Part shown: piece by piece, positions 17,038-27,125 of the stretch
Layout: each line of letters opens with the position of its first letter
Position numbering within the stretch: the first letter of the stretch is position 1
Source of the DNA: Caldilineaceae bacterium
GTDB taxonomy: Bacteria > Chloroflexota > Anaerolineae > Caldilineales > Caldilineaceae
DNA: 64,000 nt
NCBI GenBank assembly: GCA_020634755.1
Contig: JACKBC010000029.1
Coordinates: forward strand, 1-64,000
Direction of reading: 5' to 3'
Notes under the pieces: model-generated
What the model saw: the letters and a program-made list of their open reading frames with translations, nothing else
What the model was told of the DNA's origin: nothing
Database searches by the model: none
Program-made: the position numbers and the translations under genes

Positions 17038-17976
17038 ATGAATCGCATTGACCGCCTGTTGGGCTATCTGCTTGTGTTTCAGAATCGGGAATTGGTGCGC
17101 GCCCAAGATCTAGCGGCGCGCTTCGAGGTGAGCGAACGTACCGTCTACCGCGATGTGGAGGCGCTGTGCGAAGTGGGCGTGCCGCTTTATGGCACGCCGG
17201 GCGAAGGATATCGGCTGCTGGAGGGCTACTATTTGCCGCCCGTCACTTTTTCCGAAGCGGAGGCGCGGGCGATTTTCCTGGCCATTTCCATGTTAACCAG
17301 CCTGACCGAGAGCGGACCCACGCAGCAGGCCGCCACCGATGCGCTAGATAAGATTCGCGCCGTGCTGCCCAAAGCCACGCGGGCGCAAGCCGAAGCCTTG
17401 CAAGCCATGATCGGCTTTTATGCCATTACGCGTCCGCCCCTCAATTTAGACGAGCCCAAGTTTGCCCAACTGCTCAGCGCCATCGAGAAGCGGCGCGTGG
17501 TGCGGCTGCACTATCACGCCCAACACAGCAATGAAGTGACCCAGCGCGACGTTGAGCCATTGCACTTGGTCTTTTTGGATAAGGCCTGGATTTTGGGCGC
17601 GTATTGCCGGATGCGTCATGACATGCGCAACTTTCGGCTGGATCGCATCGACTCGCTCACCATGCTGCGCGAAACATTTGCCCCTCGCCCGCGCACGCGT
17701 GGTGCGCTCGACCGCGGCGATCTGCACGTCATTGTGCGCTTTGATAATGACATTGTGCGCTGGGTGCGCGAAGACCAGCACTTTACCTTCCTCGCCGAAG
17801 AGCAAGATGAAGGCGGCGTGCGCATGCACTATCAAGTGCGCGAGTTCCAACAGATCCGGCGCTGGCTGCTCGGCTGGGGCGCCCAGGCTGAGGTTATTTC
17901 CCCGCCCGCACTGCGCGCTGAAATTCGGCAAATTGCCCAACAGCAGGTGGCGCAGTTAAGCACAACGTCAACATGA
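17038..17976 (+). CDS. HTH-WYL transcriptional regulator
   Basis: A 312-residue YafY-like regulator. The N-terminal DeoR-like helix-turn-helix is clear (AQDLAARFEVSERTVYRDVEALC, residues about 22-45), followed by the GTPGEGYRLLEGY wing. A WYL-type ligand domain starts near residue 140 (RRVVRLHYHA ... RDVEPLHLVFLDKAWILGAYC) and a WCX C-terminal segment follows. WYL proteins sense nucleic acids or small ligands; the target is unknown. The last codons overlap a terminator. Confidence 0.88.
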   Translation: MNRIDRLLGYLLVFQNRELVRAQDLAARFEVSERTVYRDVEALCEVGVPLYGTPGEGYRLLEGYYLPPVTFSEAEARAIFLAISMLTSLTESGPTQQAATDALDKIRAVLPKATRAQAEALQAMIGFYAITRPPLNLDEPKFAQLLSAIEKRRVVRLHYHAQHSNEVTQRDVEPLHLVFLDKAWILGAYCRMRHDMRNFRLDRIDSLTMLRETFAPRPRTRGALDRGDLHVIVRFDNDIVRWVREDQHFTFLAEEQDEGGVRMHYQVREFQQIRRWLLGWGAQAEVISPPALRAEIRQIAQQQVAQLSTTST

Positions 17977-18003
17977 CCGGCATCTCGCAGATGCCGGTCA
18001 TGT
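17971..18003. terminator. perfect 15-bp hairpin between converging genes
   Basis: ACATGACCGGCATCT and its complement flank a CGC loop, followed by TTCTTAAA on the plus strand. It overlaps the stop of the WYL gene and probably ends transcription from both sides. Confidence 0.75.
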
Positions 18004-18020
18004 TTCTTAAATTCCAGTCT

Positions 18021-18899
18021 CTATAATTCCAACCGGCCATTGGCGCGCAGCGTCAAAAGTGCGCCCAACGTGACCCAGCCGCGCCATTCCAGTTCGCAGG
18101 CCGGGCTGAGCGGCGGCCACGGAATCGTCCAGCCGCCATCGGCCTGCTGGCCCGTGGCCAGCGCATCTAGGTTGCTTTCAATTGCTTCTGCCCGGAAATA
18201 TTGGCGCAGCGGATGGTCCGGCGTGGGCGCCCAGTCCAGCGGCTTGCGTACATATCCCTCATCACCAGCCTCGGCAATGATCCCCGCTGCAAACATGCCG
18301 TCAACAAGGCGGGCCAACTCACGTTTGGCCCGCGCTCGGTCCGGCGCGTGATAAAGGAATGTCAAAACACACCCCACCTCGTGCATCTCGGTTGGCTCCA
18401 GGTTGGCAATTTTTGCCCAGCAGAAAGCCGTGGCCGGCGCCAGCCACGGGTGGTCAACTTGATGCTGGTGCAGCAAGCCGGCAATAGCCGCGGTGGGATT
18501 AAGCGCCGCCGACGGATTTGCCTCCGTTTGCCACCACGGCGCGCGTGGATAGTTGAGCGCAGATGGCAGCAGCCAGGGTACGCCGCCTTCATCTGTGGTA
18601 ATGGTCATCAAGTAATCGCAGGCCTGCTGGGTCATTGCGCGGCAACGGTCGTTTGCAAAACCCACGTCACCCATCAATTCCAGCGCGTGCTGCGCCGGCA
18701 CCGGTTGACTCTGCGGGCAGCGGATGTCCGGTTCCAACGCCTGGCCAAAGCCGCCATCCGCATTTTGATAGGCCCGTAGCGCGGTGATCACATCGTCAGA
18801 CGCGCCCCCTTTGAAGTGATAGGCAAAGCGCCACCGCTCCAGCAGCCGTGCGTTTTTCCAGATGAACTCTTCGGCCCGTTCAAAAAGAGTGTGATGCAT
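18021..18899 (-). CDS. alpha/alpha-toroid protein, prenyltransferase/terpene-cyclase-like repeats
   Basis: A 292-residue soluble protein with two QxxDGG-type repeats: ALRAYQNADGGFGQALEPD (about residues 41-60) and TGQQADGGWTIPW near residue 255. Such repeats occur in terpene cyclases, protein prenyltransferases and lyases. The DxDD motif of true cyclases is not visible, so no reaction can be assigned. GGGAGGCACAATTC precedes the ATG. The neighbours do not suggest a pathway. Confidence 0.7.
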   Translation of the reverse strand: MHHTLFERAEEFIWKNARLLERWRFAYHFKGGASDDVITALRAYQNADGGFGQALEPDIRCPQSQPVPAQHALELMGDVGFANDRCRAMTQQACDYLMTITTDEGGVPWLLPSALNYPRAPWWQTEANPSAALNPTAAIAGLLHQHQVDHPWLAPATAFCWAKIANLEPTEMHEVGCVLTFLYHAPDRARAKRELARLVDGMFAAGIIAEAGDEGYVRKPLDWAPTPDHPLRQYFRAEAIESNLDALATGQQADGGWTIPWPPLSPACELEWRGWVTLGALLTLRANGRLEL

Positions 18900-18923
18900 G
18901 AATTGTGCCTCCCTTTCTTTACG

Positions 18924-19013
18924 AACTTATGTTACGCAAGCCTGGCGGAAATTCGGCTCGCCGGCGTTCCTGTTTCTCTCTAGCAAACTGGCTGTCGCTG
19001 CGTAACGTGAGTT
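18924..19013 (+). repeat. 90-bp MITE-like element, family A copy 2
   Basis: Same ends (AACTTATGTTACGCA, TGCGTAACGTGAGTT) and same interior as copy 1 with about ten differences. It lies upstream of the alpha-toroid gene. Confidence 0.85.
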
Positions 19014-19098
19014 ACGAATATCGCCAATTCGAAAATATGTCACAAATCGTAGGGCGGGTATCCCTACCCGCCGTTTCTGATCGACGTATGATTTTGCC

Positions 19099-19461
19099 CT
19101 AATTCGGGCTGGGCATTTGGTACACTCGCAGCACGTGGCCCTCTGGCGTGCGCAAAAGAAAGGTGCGGCCAAAGGGCATGTCGTGCGGTTCGTCCAGCAG
19201 CTCCACCCCTTTTTGCTGCCATTCATTATAGGTGGCGTCCACATTATCCACCAGCAGCGCCGGCGAAAAAGCTTGACCGCCCGGAATGTCTGTCGTGGCC
19301 TGGAGTGCCAAAATAGTGCTGCCGTCCAAAACGAATTGTGTATAGGCGCCGGGAATGCTCTCTTGTTCATCAACTGTCAATCCCAACGTGTCTCGATAAA
19401 ACGCGGTTGCGGCGGCCAGGTCTTTCACAACGACGCCCAGATAGTTTGCTTGCTGAATCAT
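19099..19461 (-). CDS. VOC-superfamily (glyoxalase/dioxygenase-like) protein
   Basis: A 120-residue single VOC domain: YLGVVVKDLAAATAFYRDTLGL at the start, a central PALLVDNVDATYNEW, and FLLRTPEGHVLRVYQ at the end. The final pattern is typical of the fold, but the conserved metal-binding His/Glu set is incomplete, so it may be a binding protein rather than an enzyme. The ATG at 19461 has GGAGG 8 nt upstream; an in-frame GTG further up overlaps that site. Confidence 0.8.
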   Translation of the reverse strand: MIQQANYLGVVVKDLAAATAFYRDTLGLTVDEQESIPGAYTQFVLDGSTILALQATTDIPGGQAFSPALLVDNVDATYNEWQQKGVELLDEPHDMPFGRTFLLRTPEGHVLRVYQMPSPN

Positions 19462-19517
19462 GGTATTTTCCTCCACAGAGTTAAATGGTTTATATTTATT
19501 TGAACAACGTACCTATT

Positions 19518-19579
19518 CAGCCACTCGAGGCCTGAGCCTGTCGAAGGCCGGTGTTCCTTTCGATAGGCTCAGGGAGTGA
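19518..19579. repeat. REP-like palindrome, family E copy 1
   Basis: CACTCGAGGCCTGAGCCTG-TCGAA pairs with TTCGATAGGCTCAGGGAGTG. A related inverted copy is at 56961, and the core recurs in copA at 12047. It lies upstream of the AcuI-like gene. Confidence 0.65.
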
Positions 19580-19744
19580 CTGCGTAGTAACTCAACTACA
19601 ACTCAATCATACACCGGGCTTCCTGACACCGTTATGTCAGGAGCGATTTTGTTTTGCGGTTGAGTTGCAAATCGACATACCATGTTCGCTTTGCTTACGC
19701 GGGAACATACGGTTTTATTCAGCGCTCGATAGAAGGAGAGAAAA

Positions 19745-20737
19745 ATGGGATTCAACGCACTGGTTGTGCGCGAAAATGGGGAAAATCACTTTACGCGCGC
19801 CATTGAGGAACGCACCATCGACGAATTGCCGGCGGGAGATCTGCTGGTGCGTGTTCACTATTCTTCGCTTAATTATAAGGACGCCCTATCAGCCACCGGC
19901 AACCGCGGGGTGACGCGCGCGTTCCCGCACACGCCGGGCATTGACGCCGCCGGCATCATCGAAGAGAGCAGCAGCGATGCGTTCCAAGCCGGTGACCCCG
20001 TGATTGTGACGAGCTATGATCTGGGCATGAATACGGCGGGCGGCTTTGGCCAATACATTCGCGTGCCGGCGGCATGGGCCGTGCCGCTGCCCGACGGTTT
20101 ATCGCTGCGCGAGAGCATGATCTACGGCACGGCGGGCTTTACGGCGGCGCTCTGCGTCAACGCGCTGATCAAGCATGAAGTGACGCCGGCGAGCGGTGAA
20201 ATTCTGGTAACCGGCTCGACTGGCGGCGTGGGCAGCACTGCCGTGGCTATGTTGGCCCACTTGGGCTACACCGTGGTGGCCGTCACGGGCAAGGTGGAAG
20301 CGGCAGACTTCCTCAAGGGATTGGGCGCGGCGGAAATCATCAGCAGAGAAGCGGCCACGGATGGCAGCGGTCGTCCGCTGCTCAAAGGGCGCTGGGCCGG
20401 TGCGGTGGACACCGTAGGCGGCGATATGCTGACCACGGCCATTCGCGCGGCTCAGTACGGCGGCGTGATCACCTGCTGTGGGCTGGTGGCGTCGCCCAAG
20501 CTGGAGACGACCGTGCTGCCCTTTATTTTGCGCGGCGTCAGCCTGGTGGGGTGCGATTCGGGCAATACGCCCATGCCGCTGCGTCAGGCCATTTGGCAAA
20601 AGTTGGCCACCGAGTGGAAGGTGGATGCGCTGGCGCAGATCGCAACGGAGCGCATGCTGGCGGAACTAGATCCTGAAATTGACCGCATTTTGGCGGGGGG
20701 GCAAACAGGGCGCGTGGTGGTGAATTTGAAGGAATAA
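19745..20737 (+). CDS. acuI: acryloyl-CoA reductase / YhdH-type quinone oxidoreductase
   Basis: A 330-residue medium-chain dehydrogenase/reductase of the YhdH/AcuI group. It has the nucleotide-binding motif TGSTGGVGSTAVAML and the family's SSLNYKDALSATG and FPHTPGIDAAG segments, and lacks the zinc ligands of alcohol dehydrogenases. AcuI reduces acryloyl-CoA to propionyl-CoA with NADPH. The subfamily match is good, but acrylate metabolism is not otherwise seen nearby. GAAGGAGAGAAAA precedes the ATG. Confidence 0.85.
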   Translation: MGFNALVVRENGENHFTRAIEERTIDELPAGDLLVRVHYSSLNYKDALSATGNRGVTRAFPHTPGIDAAGIIEESSSDAFQAGDPVIVTSYDLGMNTAGGFGQYIRVPAAWAVPLPDGLSLRESMIYGTAGFTAALCVNALIKHEVTPASGEILVTGSTGGVGSTAVAMLAHLGYTVVAVTGKVEAADFLKGLGAAEIISREAATDGSGRPLLKGRWAGAVDTVGGDMLTTAIRAAQYGGVITCCGLVASPKLETTVLPFILRGVSLVGCDSGNTPMPLRQAIWQKLATEWKVDALAQIATERMLAELDPEIDRILAGGQTGRVVVNLKE

Positions 20738-20823
20738 TTGACGCAAACGAAGCCAAATCGCAAAGACAAGGCCGTGGCCCACACGGCACGTAAGAATGTG
20801 AGCGCTAGGCTTTATCTATTGGG

Positions 20824-21228
20824 CTATTCCACTGTTGTGATTATTCTGAGGTTGGCAATATCAGCAAAATCTTTGGGGTTGTGGGTCACAAGTGGCAACC
20901 TGTAATGTAAAGCAGTCGCTGCCACCCAAGCATCTTGAGGTGAAATAGGTTTTCCCGTAAGTTGTCTTTCCGCTCTGATGTCACCCCAGATCCGGCATAA
21001 TCTGACATCAAATGATAGTACTGTATAATTTGCTTGCAAAGTCTGTGTGAGTTGGGCCCGCCGACGTTCACCCCATTTGCGAACCGCTGCCCATTGATAA
21101 AGCTCCGCCACCGTCATAAACGAAATGGCCAGATGTTGTTCTTTCAAATGGAGTTCGTAATCTGACGTTCGGCTATCTCCCTTGAGGATGAACGATACGA
21201 TATTCGTGTCTAGAAGAATAACATCCAT
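20824..21228 (-). CDS. PIN-domain ribonuclease toxin (VapC-like)
   Basis: A 134-residue PIN domain. The acidic residues typical of VapC are present: D in LLDTNIVS, E in TVAELYQWA, and D in SPQDAWVAATAL; a final D is probably in HNPKDF. VapC toxins cut tRNA or rRNA when free of antitoxin. The ATG overlaps the stop of the upstream small gene by one base (TAATG), so the two are co-translated. Confidence 0.88.
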   Translation of the reverse strand: MDVILLDTNIVSFILKGDSRTSDYELHLKEQHLAISFMTVAELYQWAAVRKWGERRRAQLTQTLQANYTVLSFDVRLCRIWGDIRAERQLTGKPISPQDAWVAATALHYRLPLVTHNPKDFADIANLRIITTVE

Positions 21229-21521
21229 TAGTTTGCCATACGATCTTCGTGACGCTGTTGCGTGATAAACTCAATAAAGTCATCAGCGGATTCATCTTCT
21301 GGCCAAAAATCTGCTTTCATCCCTGAGATGGTAGAGGCAAGTTGTGTTTGCTGCCCGGCGACTATTGACTCAATCGACTGCGGTTGCCAAAAATCTGCTT
21401 TTTGTAATTCTTGTTGATAGTGTTGATACAAGAGGTTCGAAACAGCATTTATCAGTTCAACCTGTTCAGCAGGGGTTAGTTGTTTGGCCGAGTGAATTAG
21501 CGTTTGTAAGTTTACGGTCAT
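21228..21521 (-). CDS. putative antitoxin partner of the PIN toxin
   Basis: A 97-residue acidic protein starting at an ATG after ACGGAGGTAATT. It is not recognised as VapB, and no AbrB, RHH or Phd fold is evident. An LTPAEQVELINAVSNLL helix near the N-terminus resembles stretches in other small antitoxin-like proteins, and the C-terminus is acidic (PEDESADDFIEF). Its role is inferred from the overlap with the PIN gene. Confidence 0.65.
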   Translation of the reverse strand: MTVNLQTLIHSAKQLTPAEQVELINAVSNLLYQHYQQELQKADFWQPQSIESIVAGQQTQLASTISGMKADFWPEDESADDFIEFITQQRHEDRMAN

Positions 21522-21596
21522 AATTACCTCCGTTATCAGCCATGCAGGCGCTCGTTTGACATTATCGACAAATGTTGTCGATACACACATAATAAT

Positions 21597-21685
21597 AACT
21601 CACGTTACGCAGCGAAAGCCAGTCTGCTAGGGAGAAATAGGAACGTCGGCCAGCCAACTTTCCTCTAGGCTTGCGTAACATAAGA
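21597..21685 (-). repeat. 90-bp MITE-like element, family A copy 3 (inverted)
   Basis: The reverse complement matches the other copies: it begins AACTCACGTTACGCA and ends TTGCGTAACATAAG. The rest of the gap to ureC (21686-21905) shows no gene and no strong hairpin. Confidence 0.82.
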
Positions 21686-21905
21686 TAATAATATGGCCAT
21701 AATGAATGGTTCTCTTTCTGGCAGCGCAAGGAAAGAGCCTCGGTTCTCTAGGTGTGCGCCGCTTGAACATGGAATTGCAGACCAAGTGCGCGCACAACCC
21801 GCCAAGGTGGCTGCATTACGGCTGTTCTTCTGGGCAGTGCGACGCACACTTGCCCGCCCCTACCCGACTGAAATATTTATGCACGCCTATCAGTTATTTG
21901 CGGCA

Positions 21906-23627
<1,722 letters not shown>

Positions 23628-23692
23628 GGTGGTTCCTCCGAATTTTTGCTGATTGACTGGCAAACTTCCTTAAAGCCGCTGTGGAATCATGC

Positions 23693-25111
23693 TTATTTAG
23701 GGATTCTATGGGTGGCAGCGGGCGTAATTGACGGCGCAATTACGCCATTGGCCGACGTGCGTTTTAGCAGTTTGCCAAAGCCGGGATGGGCCAAGATTTC
23801 ATGTTGACGATAGACTAGCGCGCCCCGCACGTATGTAGCCTGCACCTGTCCATAAAAGGTCTCGCCTACATACGGGCTGTGTTTGTTTTTATAAAAGAGT
23901 TGCTCGGTGGTCAATGTCCATTTGGCCTCGGGATCCACCACTACAAAATCGGCGTCGCTGCCAGGCAGGGGCGCGCCTTTTTGTGGATAAAGTCCGTAGC
24001 GCCGCGCCGGATTCGCGCACATAATTTTAACCAACGCGCTTAGCGACAGGCCCCGATTGCGCACACCGGCCGTCAACATGGCCGGCAGCATGCTTTGGAT
24101 TCCGCTAATGCCGCCCCAGGCATCCCAAATATTTTGGTTGCCCCGCACTTTGAGGTCCGTGGTGCATGGCGAATGGTCAGAACCGATAATGTCGATATGG
24201 CCGGCCAGCACCATCTTCCACAGCGCATCGACTTCGGCGGCGCACCGCAGCGGCGGCGCACACTTGGCAATGGGGCCCAGCTGCACCAAGTCCTCATCGG
24301 TAAAAAAGAGATAGTGTGGGCAGCTCTCCGCCGTGACGTTGACGCCGCGGCGCCGCGCTTCCACAATTGCCTGGACCCCTGCTGCCGTGCTAACGTGGAC
24401 AACATGCAGCGCGCCGCCGGCCTGTTCGGCCCAAAAGAGCGCGCGACCAATGGCTTCCACCTCGGTGGCCGGTGGTCGCGATAGCGTCCAGGCGCTGCGC
24501 TCGGTGCGGCCAGCGGCCTGCATTTGCGCGCCCAATTGAGTGGTTACGGCATTGTTTTCGGCATGTACCGCAATCAATGTATCAAGTTGGGCAGCTTCTT
24601 GCAGCGCGGCATATAGCATCTCATCATCAATGCGGGCAAAATCAACGCCGCTTTCGCTCATAAAGCCTTTAAAGCCCACCACGCCTGCATTGTGCATGGC
24701 CGCCAACGCGGCCAAATTGTTGTCTACGAGTCCGCCCCAATGGGCATAATCGACCACGGCTTGGTCCGCCACCACCGCGCGCTTATGCTCCAGTTCGTTC
24801 AGGTTGATGGTGGGCGGCGTGGCGTTGAGCGGCATATCCACAATGGTGGTAATGCCGCCGGCGGCGGCCGCCTTTGTCCCCGTGCGATACCCTTCCCAGG
24901 CCGTGCGCCCCGGCTCGTTAAAGTGGACATGACCATCGACCAGCCCGGGCAGCAACACTTTGCCACAAAGGTCCACGATTTTCTGGGCGGCAATTTCTGC
25001 GTCGCCGGTAAACACGCGGGTAATTTGGCCATTGGCAACCGCAACGCCGCCCTTAAAGGCCGCGTCTTCCGTGACTACCAATGCATTTTTTAGCAGTAGG
25101 TCCACACTCAT
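23693..25111 (-). CDS. allB: allantoinase
   Basis: A 472-residue cyclic amidohydrolase that opens allantoin to allantoate. Metal-site motifs: H61/H63 in GHVHFNEPGR, K148 in VGFKGFM, His in VHAENN and HVVHVSTA, and Asp in IGSDHSPC. The FNEPGR and SDHSPC forms are typical of AllB rather than dihydropyrimidinase. Its ATG overlaps the end of the racemase gene (ATGA), so the two are translationally coupled. It is placed between ureB and ureC. No allantoicase or allantoate amidohydrolase is in the window. Confidence 0.9.
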   Translation of the reverse strand: MSVDLLLKNALVVTEDAAFKGGVAVANGQITRVFTGDAEIAAQKIVDLCGKVLLPGLVDGHVHFNEPGRTAWEGYRTGTKAAAAGGITTIVDMPLNATPPTINLNELEHKRAVVADQAVVDYAHWGGLVDNNLAALAAMHNAGVVGFKGFMSESGVDFARIDDEMLYAALQEAAQLDTLIAVHAENNAVTTQLGAQMQAAGRTERSAWTLSRPPATEVEAIGRALFWAEQAGGALHVVHVSTAAGVQAIVEARRRGVNVTAESCPHYLFFTDEDLVQLGPIAKCAPPLRCAAEVDALWKMVLAGHIDIIGSDHSPCTTDLKVRGNQNIWDAWGGISGIQSMLPAMLTAGVRNRGLSLSALVKIMCANPARRYGLYPQKGAPLPGSDADFVVVDPEAKWTLTTEQLFYKNKHSPYVGETFYGQVQATYVRGALVYRQHEILAHPGFGKLLKRTSANGVIAPSITPAATHRIPK

Positions 25112-25875
25112 CTAGCCTTGTTCCCATATGCTGTTGCAAAAATGGTGGGTAGATTGTCTAGCGTTTTGGGTTCAGGTTTGGCATAGGCCAGCCGTTTTGA
25201 AGTTGAGATGCCATAGTGCACCATGCCTTCTAAAAATTTAAGCGCGCAAATCACGCCATCCAGTACTGGCGCGCTCAAATCGGCCGTGAGCCGTTTATCC
25301 ATACCGCTCATCCCGGCACAGCCCAGGCAGATCACATCGGCGCCGTCCTGTTCAACGGCTCGTTGCGCTATATTGTGGATGAGCGCATACGTTTCGGCTT
25401 CTGACTTCTCTTCTAGCGCCAGCACCGGCAGCCCGGTCGAGCGCACCGAGGCGCAGCGCGCGGCCAGGCCATAATGATGGACGGCGTCCCACAGCAGCGG
25501 CTCCCATTGGCGATTGGTCGTAACTACGCTAAATTTATGGCCCAACATGCAGGCCATATGCATGGTGGCTTCGGCAATGCCCACGACCGGCTTCGTGGTG
25601 ATTTCGCGTGCCGCATAAATGACCGGATGATCGCTGTAGCAGGCAATGACAAAGGCATCCACGTGCGGTGCATGTTGCAACACCAGTTCCAGCGTGGCGG
25701 GCGCGCTGAGCAGCTCGTCATAGATGCTCTCAATGGCGCGCGGGCCCTGCTGCGGATTGACCGCCTCCACAATAGTGCCGGCCGCGGCATATTCAGCCGC
25801 AATGTGCTGAATGCGCTGGGTAAAGCCCGGCGTGGTATTGGGGTTAATGAGCAAAATGCGCGGCCGACGATTCAT
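25108..25875 (-). CDS. hpxA: allantoin/hydantoin racemase, Asp/Glu racemase superfamily
   Basis: A 255-residue cofactor-free racemase. The paired active-site Cys are C79 (VIACYSDHP) and C183 or C186 (ICLGCAGMSGM). The N-terminal INPNTTPGFTQRI is the signature of the hydantoin/allantoin racemase group. HpxA interconverts R- and S-allantoin. It overlaps allantoinase by 4 nt, which supports allantoin as substrate over other hydantoins. Confidence 0.82.
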   Translation of the reverse strand: MNRRPRILLINPNTTPGFTQRIQHIAAEYAAAGTIVEAVNPQQGPRAIESIYDELLSAPATLELVLQHAPHVDAFVIACYSDHPVIYAAREITTKPVVGIAEATMHMACMLGHKFSVVTTNRQWEPLLWDAVHHYGLAARCASVRSTGLPVLALEEKSEAETYALIHNIAQRAVEQDGADVICLGCAGMSGMDKRLTADLSAPVLDGVICALKFLEGMVHYGISTSKRLAYAKPEPKTLDNLPTIFATAYGNKAR

Positions 25876-25886
25876 GGGCGAAGATC

Positions 25887-26258
25887 TTAATCCAACGTGC
25901 TAAATCCCTGCGCCGCCATACGGGCCAGCGCATCCGCTTTGACGTCTTCTGCATCCAGCGCGCCCTGCACCAGCCCATTGCAGCCAAACATGGTACGACT
26001 GCCGGCCAGCGCCACCAAGGTGACTTGCTTATCTTCGCCGGGTTCAAAGCGTACGGCCGTGCCGGCGGCAATGTTCAGACGCATGCCGTAAGCCGCGGCC
26101 CGATCAAACTTAAGCGCGCGATTGGTCTCGAAAAAGTGAAAGTGGCTGCCCACCTGAATGGGCCGATCGCCCGTGTTAAATACCGTCACCGTCACCATGT
26201 CGCGTCCCACATTGGCGATAATCTCGCCGTCTTCTATAAAATATTCGCCTGGCTTCAT
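25887..26258 (-). CDS. ureB: urease beta subunit
   Basis: A 123-residue urease beta subunit: MKPGEYFIEDGEI at the start, then VGSHFHFFETNRALKFDR and the GFNG-like GCNGLVQG motif. The start is the ATG after GGGAGAACGCT; upstream in-frame codons read through intergenic DNA. It lies between ureA (90-bp gap) and the racemase (11 bp). Confidence 0.95.
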   Translation of the reverse strand: MKPGEYFIEDGEIIANVGRDMVTVTVFNTGDRPIQVGSHFHFFETNRALKFDRAAAYGMRLNIAAGTAVRFEPGEDKQVTLVALAGSRTMFGCNGLVQGALDAEDVKADALARMAAQGFSTLD

Positions 26259-26348
26259 AGCGTTCTCCCTCGCTTGCATCACTGACGACTTGTTATTCGC
26301 CACCACTAACCAACCACCAGTGGCTAACGACTAGTAGCCAACTACCAA

Positions 26349-26651
26349 TCACTGAATTGGATCGTGGACCGTCACCAATTTGGTGCCATCGGGAAAGGTG
26401 GCTTCCACCTGCACTTCGTGAATCATACCGGCAATGCCGTCCATGACATCATCTTTGGATAAGATGGTGGCGCCGTAAGTCATAATTTCCGCCACCGATT
26501 TGCCATCGCGCGCCGCTTCCAAAATTTCAAAGGAGAGAATGGCCATGGCTTCGGGATAATTTAACTTGAGGCCGCGGGCCTGCCGCTTGCGGGCCAGCTC
26601 GGCGGCCAGAAAGATCAGGAGCTTTTCCTGCTCACGTTGAACTAAGTGCAT
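26349..26651 (-). CDS. ureA: urease gamma subunit
   Basis: A 100-residue urease gamma subunit of normal length. It shows LVQREQEKLLIF, GLKLNYPEAMAILS, GKSVAEIM and the conserved VTVHDPI at the C-terminus. GAGGAACCAAT precedes the ATG. A 474-bp repeat-filled gap separates it from ureD. Confidence 0.95.
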   Translation of the reverse strand: MHLVQREQEKLLIFLAAELARKRQARGLKLNYPEAMAILSFEILEAARDGKSVAEIMTYGATILSKDDVMDGIAGMIHEVQVEATFPDGTKLVTVHDPIQ

Positions 26652-26670
26652 ATTGGTTCCTCTCTCTGGA

Positions 26671-26740
26671 ATGGCAAGATGAAGGGTTGACCGGAAGACA
26701 AGGTGTCTTCCACAGGCAAAGTCAACCGTTCATCTTGTCA
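26671..26740. repeat. nested inverted repeats upstream of ureA
   Basis: TGGCAAGATGAAGGGTTGAC (26671-26690) is complementary, with two mismatches, to GTCAACCGTTCATCTTGTCA (26721-26740). Between them GGAAGACA/TGTCTTCC (26692-26710) forms a perfect small hairpin. The transcript here could fold into a long structure just before ureA. Confidence 0.6.
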
Positions 26741-27100
26741 AGGGTGCGCCCCAGAATGGGGGCCTCTCCCGGCTCTGCACTCTGCGAGTGCGTCGCGTCC
26801 CTCTCCACAGGTGGAGAGGGACAGCTTTTGCGCATCAGCGCAAAATCAGGGAGAGGCGGTGCGACGTGCGAGATTCCCTCCATTGGGGACACACCTTCAT
26901 GTCAACCGTTCATCTTGTCAAGGGTGCGCCCCAGAATGGAGGGCCTCTCCCGGCTCTGCACTCTGCGAGTGCGTCGCGTCCCTCTCCACAGGTGGAGAGG
27001 GACAGCTTTTGCGCATCAGCGCAAAATCAGGGAGAGGCGGTGCGACGTGCGAGATTCCCTCCATTGGGGACACACCTTCATGTCAACCGTTCATCTTGTC
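26721..27100. repeat. tandem 180-bp direct repeat between ureD and ureA
   Basis: Two near-identical units, 26721-26900 and 26901-27081, start GTCAACCGTTCATCTTGTCA, and a 20-bp start of a third unit lies at 27082. Each contains CCCTCTCC/GGAGAGGG and TTTTGCGC/GCGCAAAA palindromes. A diverged copy split by an insertion lies at 50715-50985. Confidence 0.9.
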
Positions 27101-27125
27101 ATCATACAAACTCAAATCGGCACAC

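Noticed and set aside
23693..25111. Dihydropyrimidinase or dihydroorotase instead of allantoinase
   Set aside because: The FNEPGR and SDHSPC motif forms and the coupled racemase favour allantoinase.
26721..27100. Possible CRISPR array
   Set aside because: Only two full units of 180 bp with no variable spacers; it is a plain tandem duplication.
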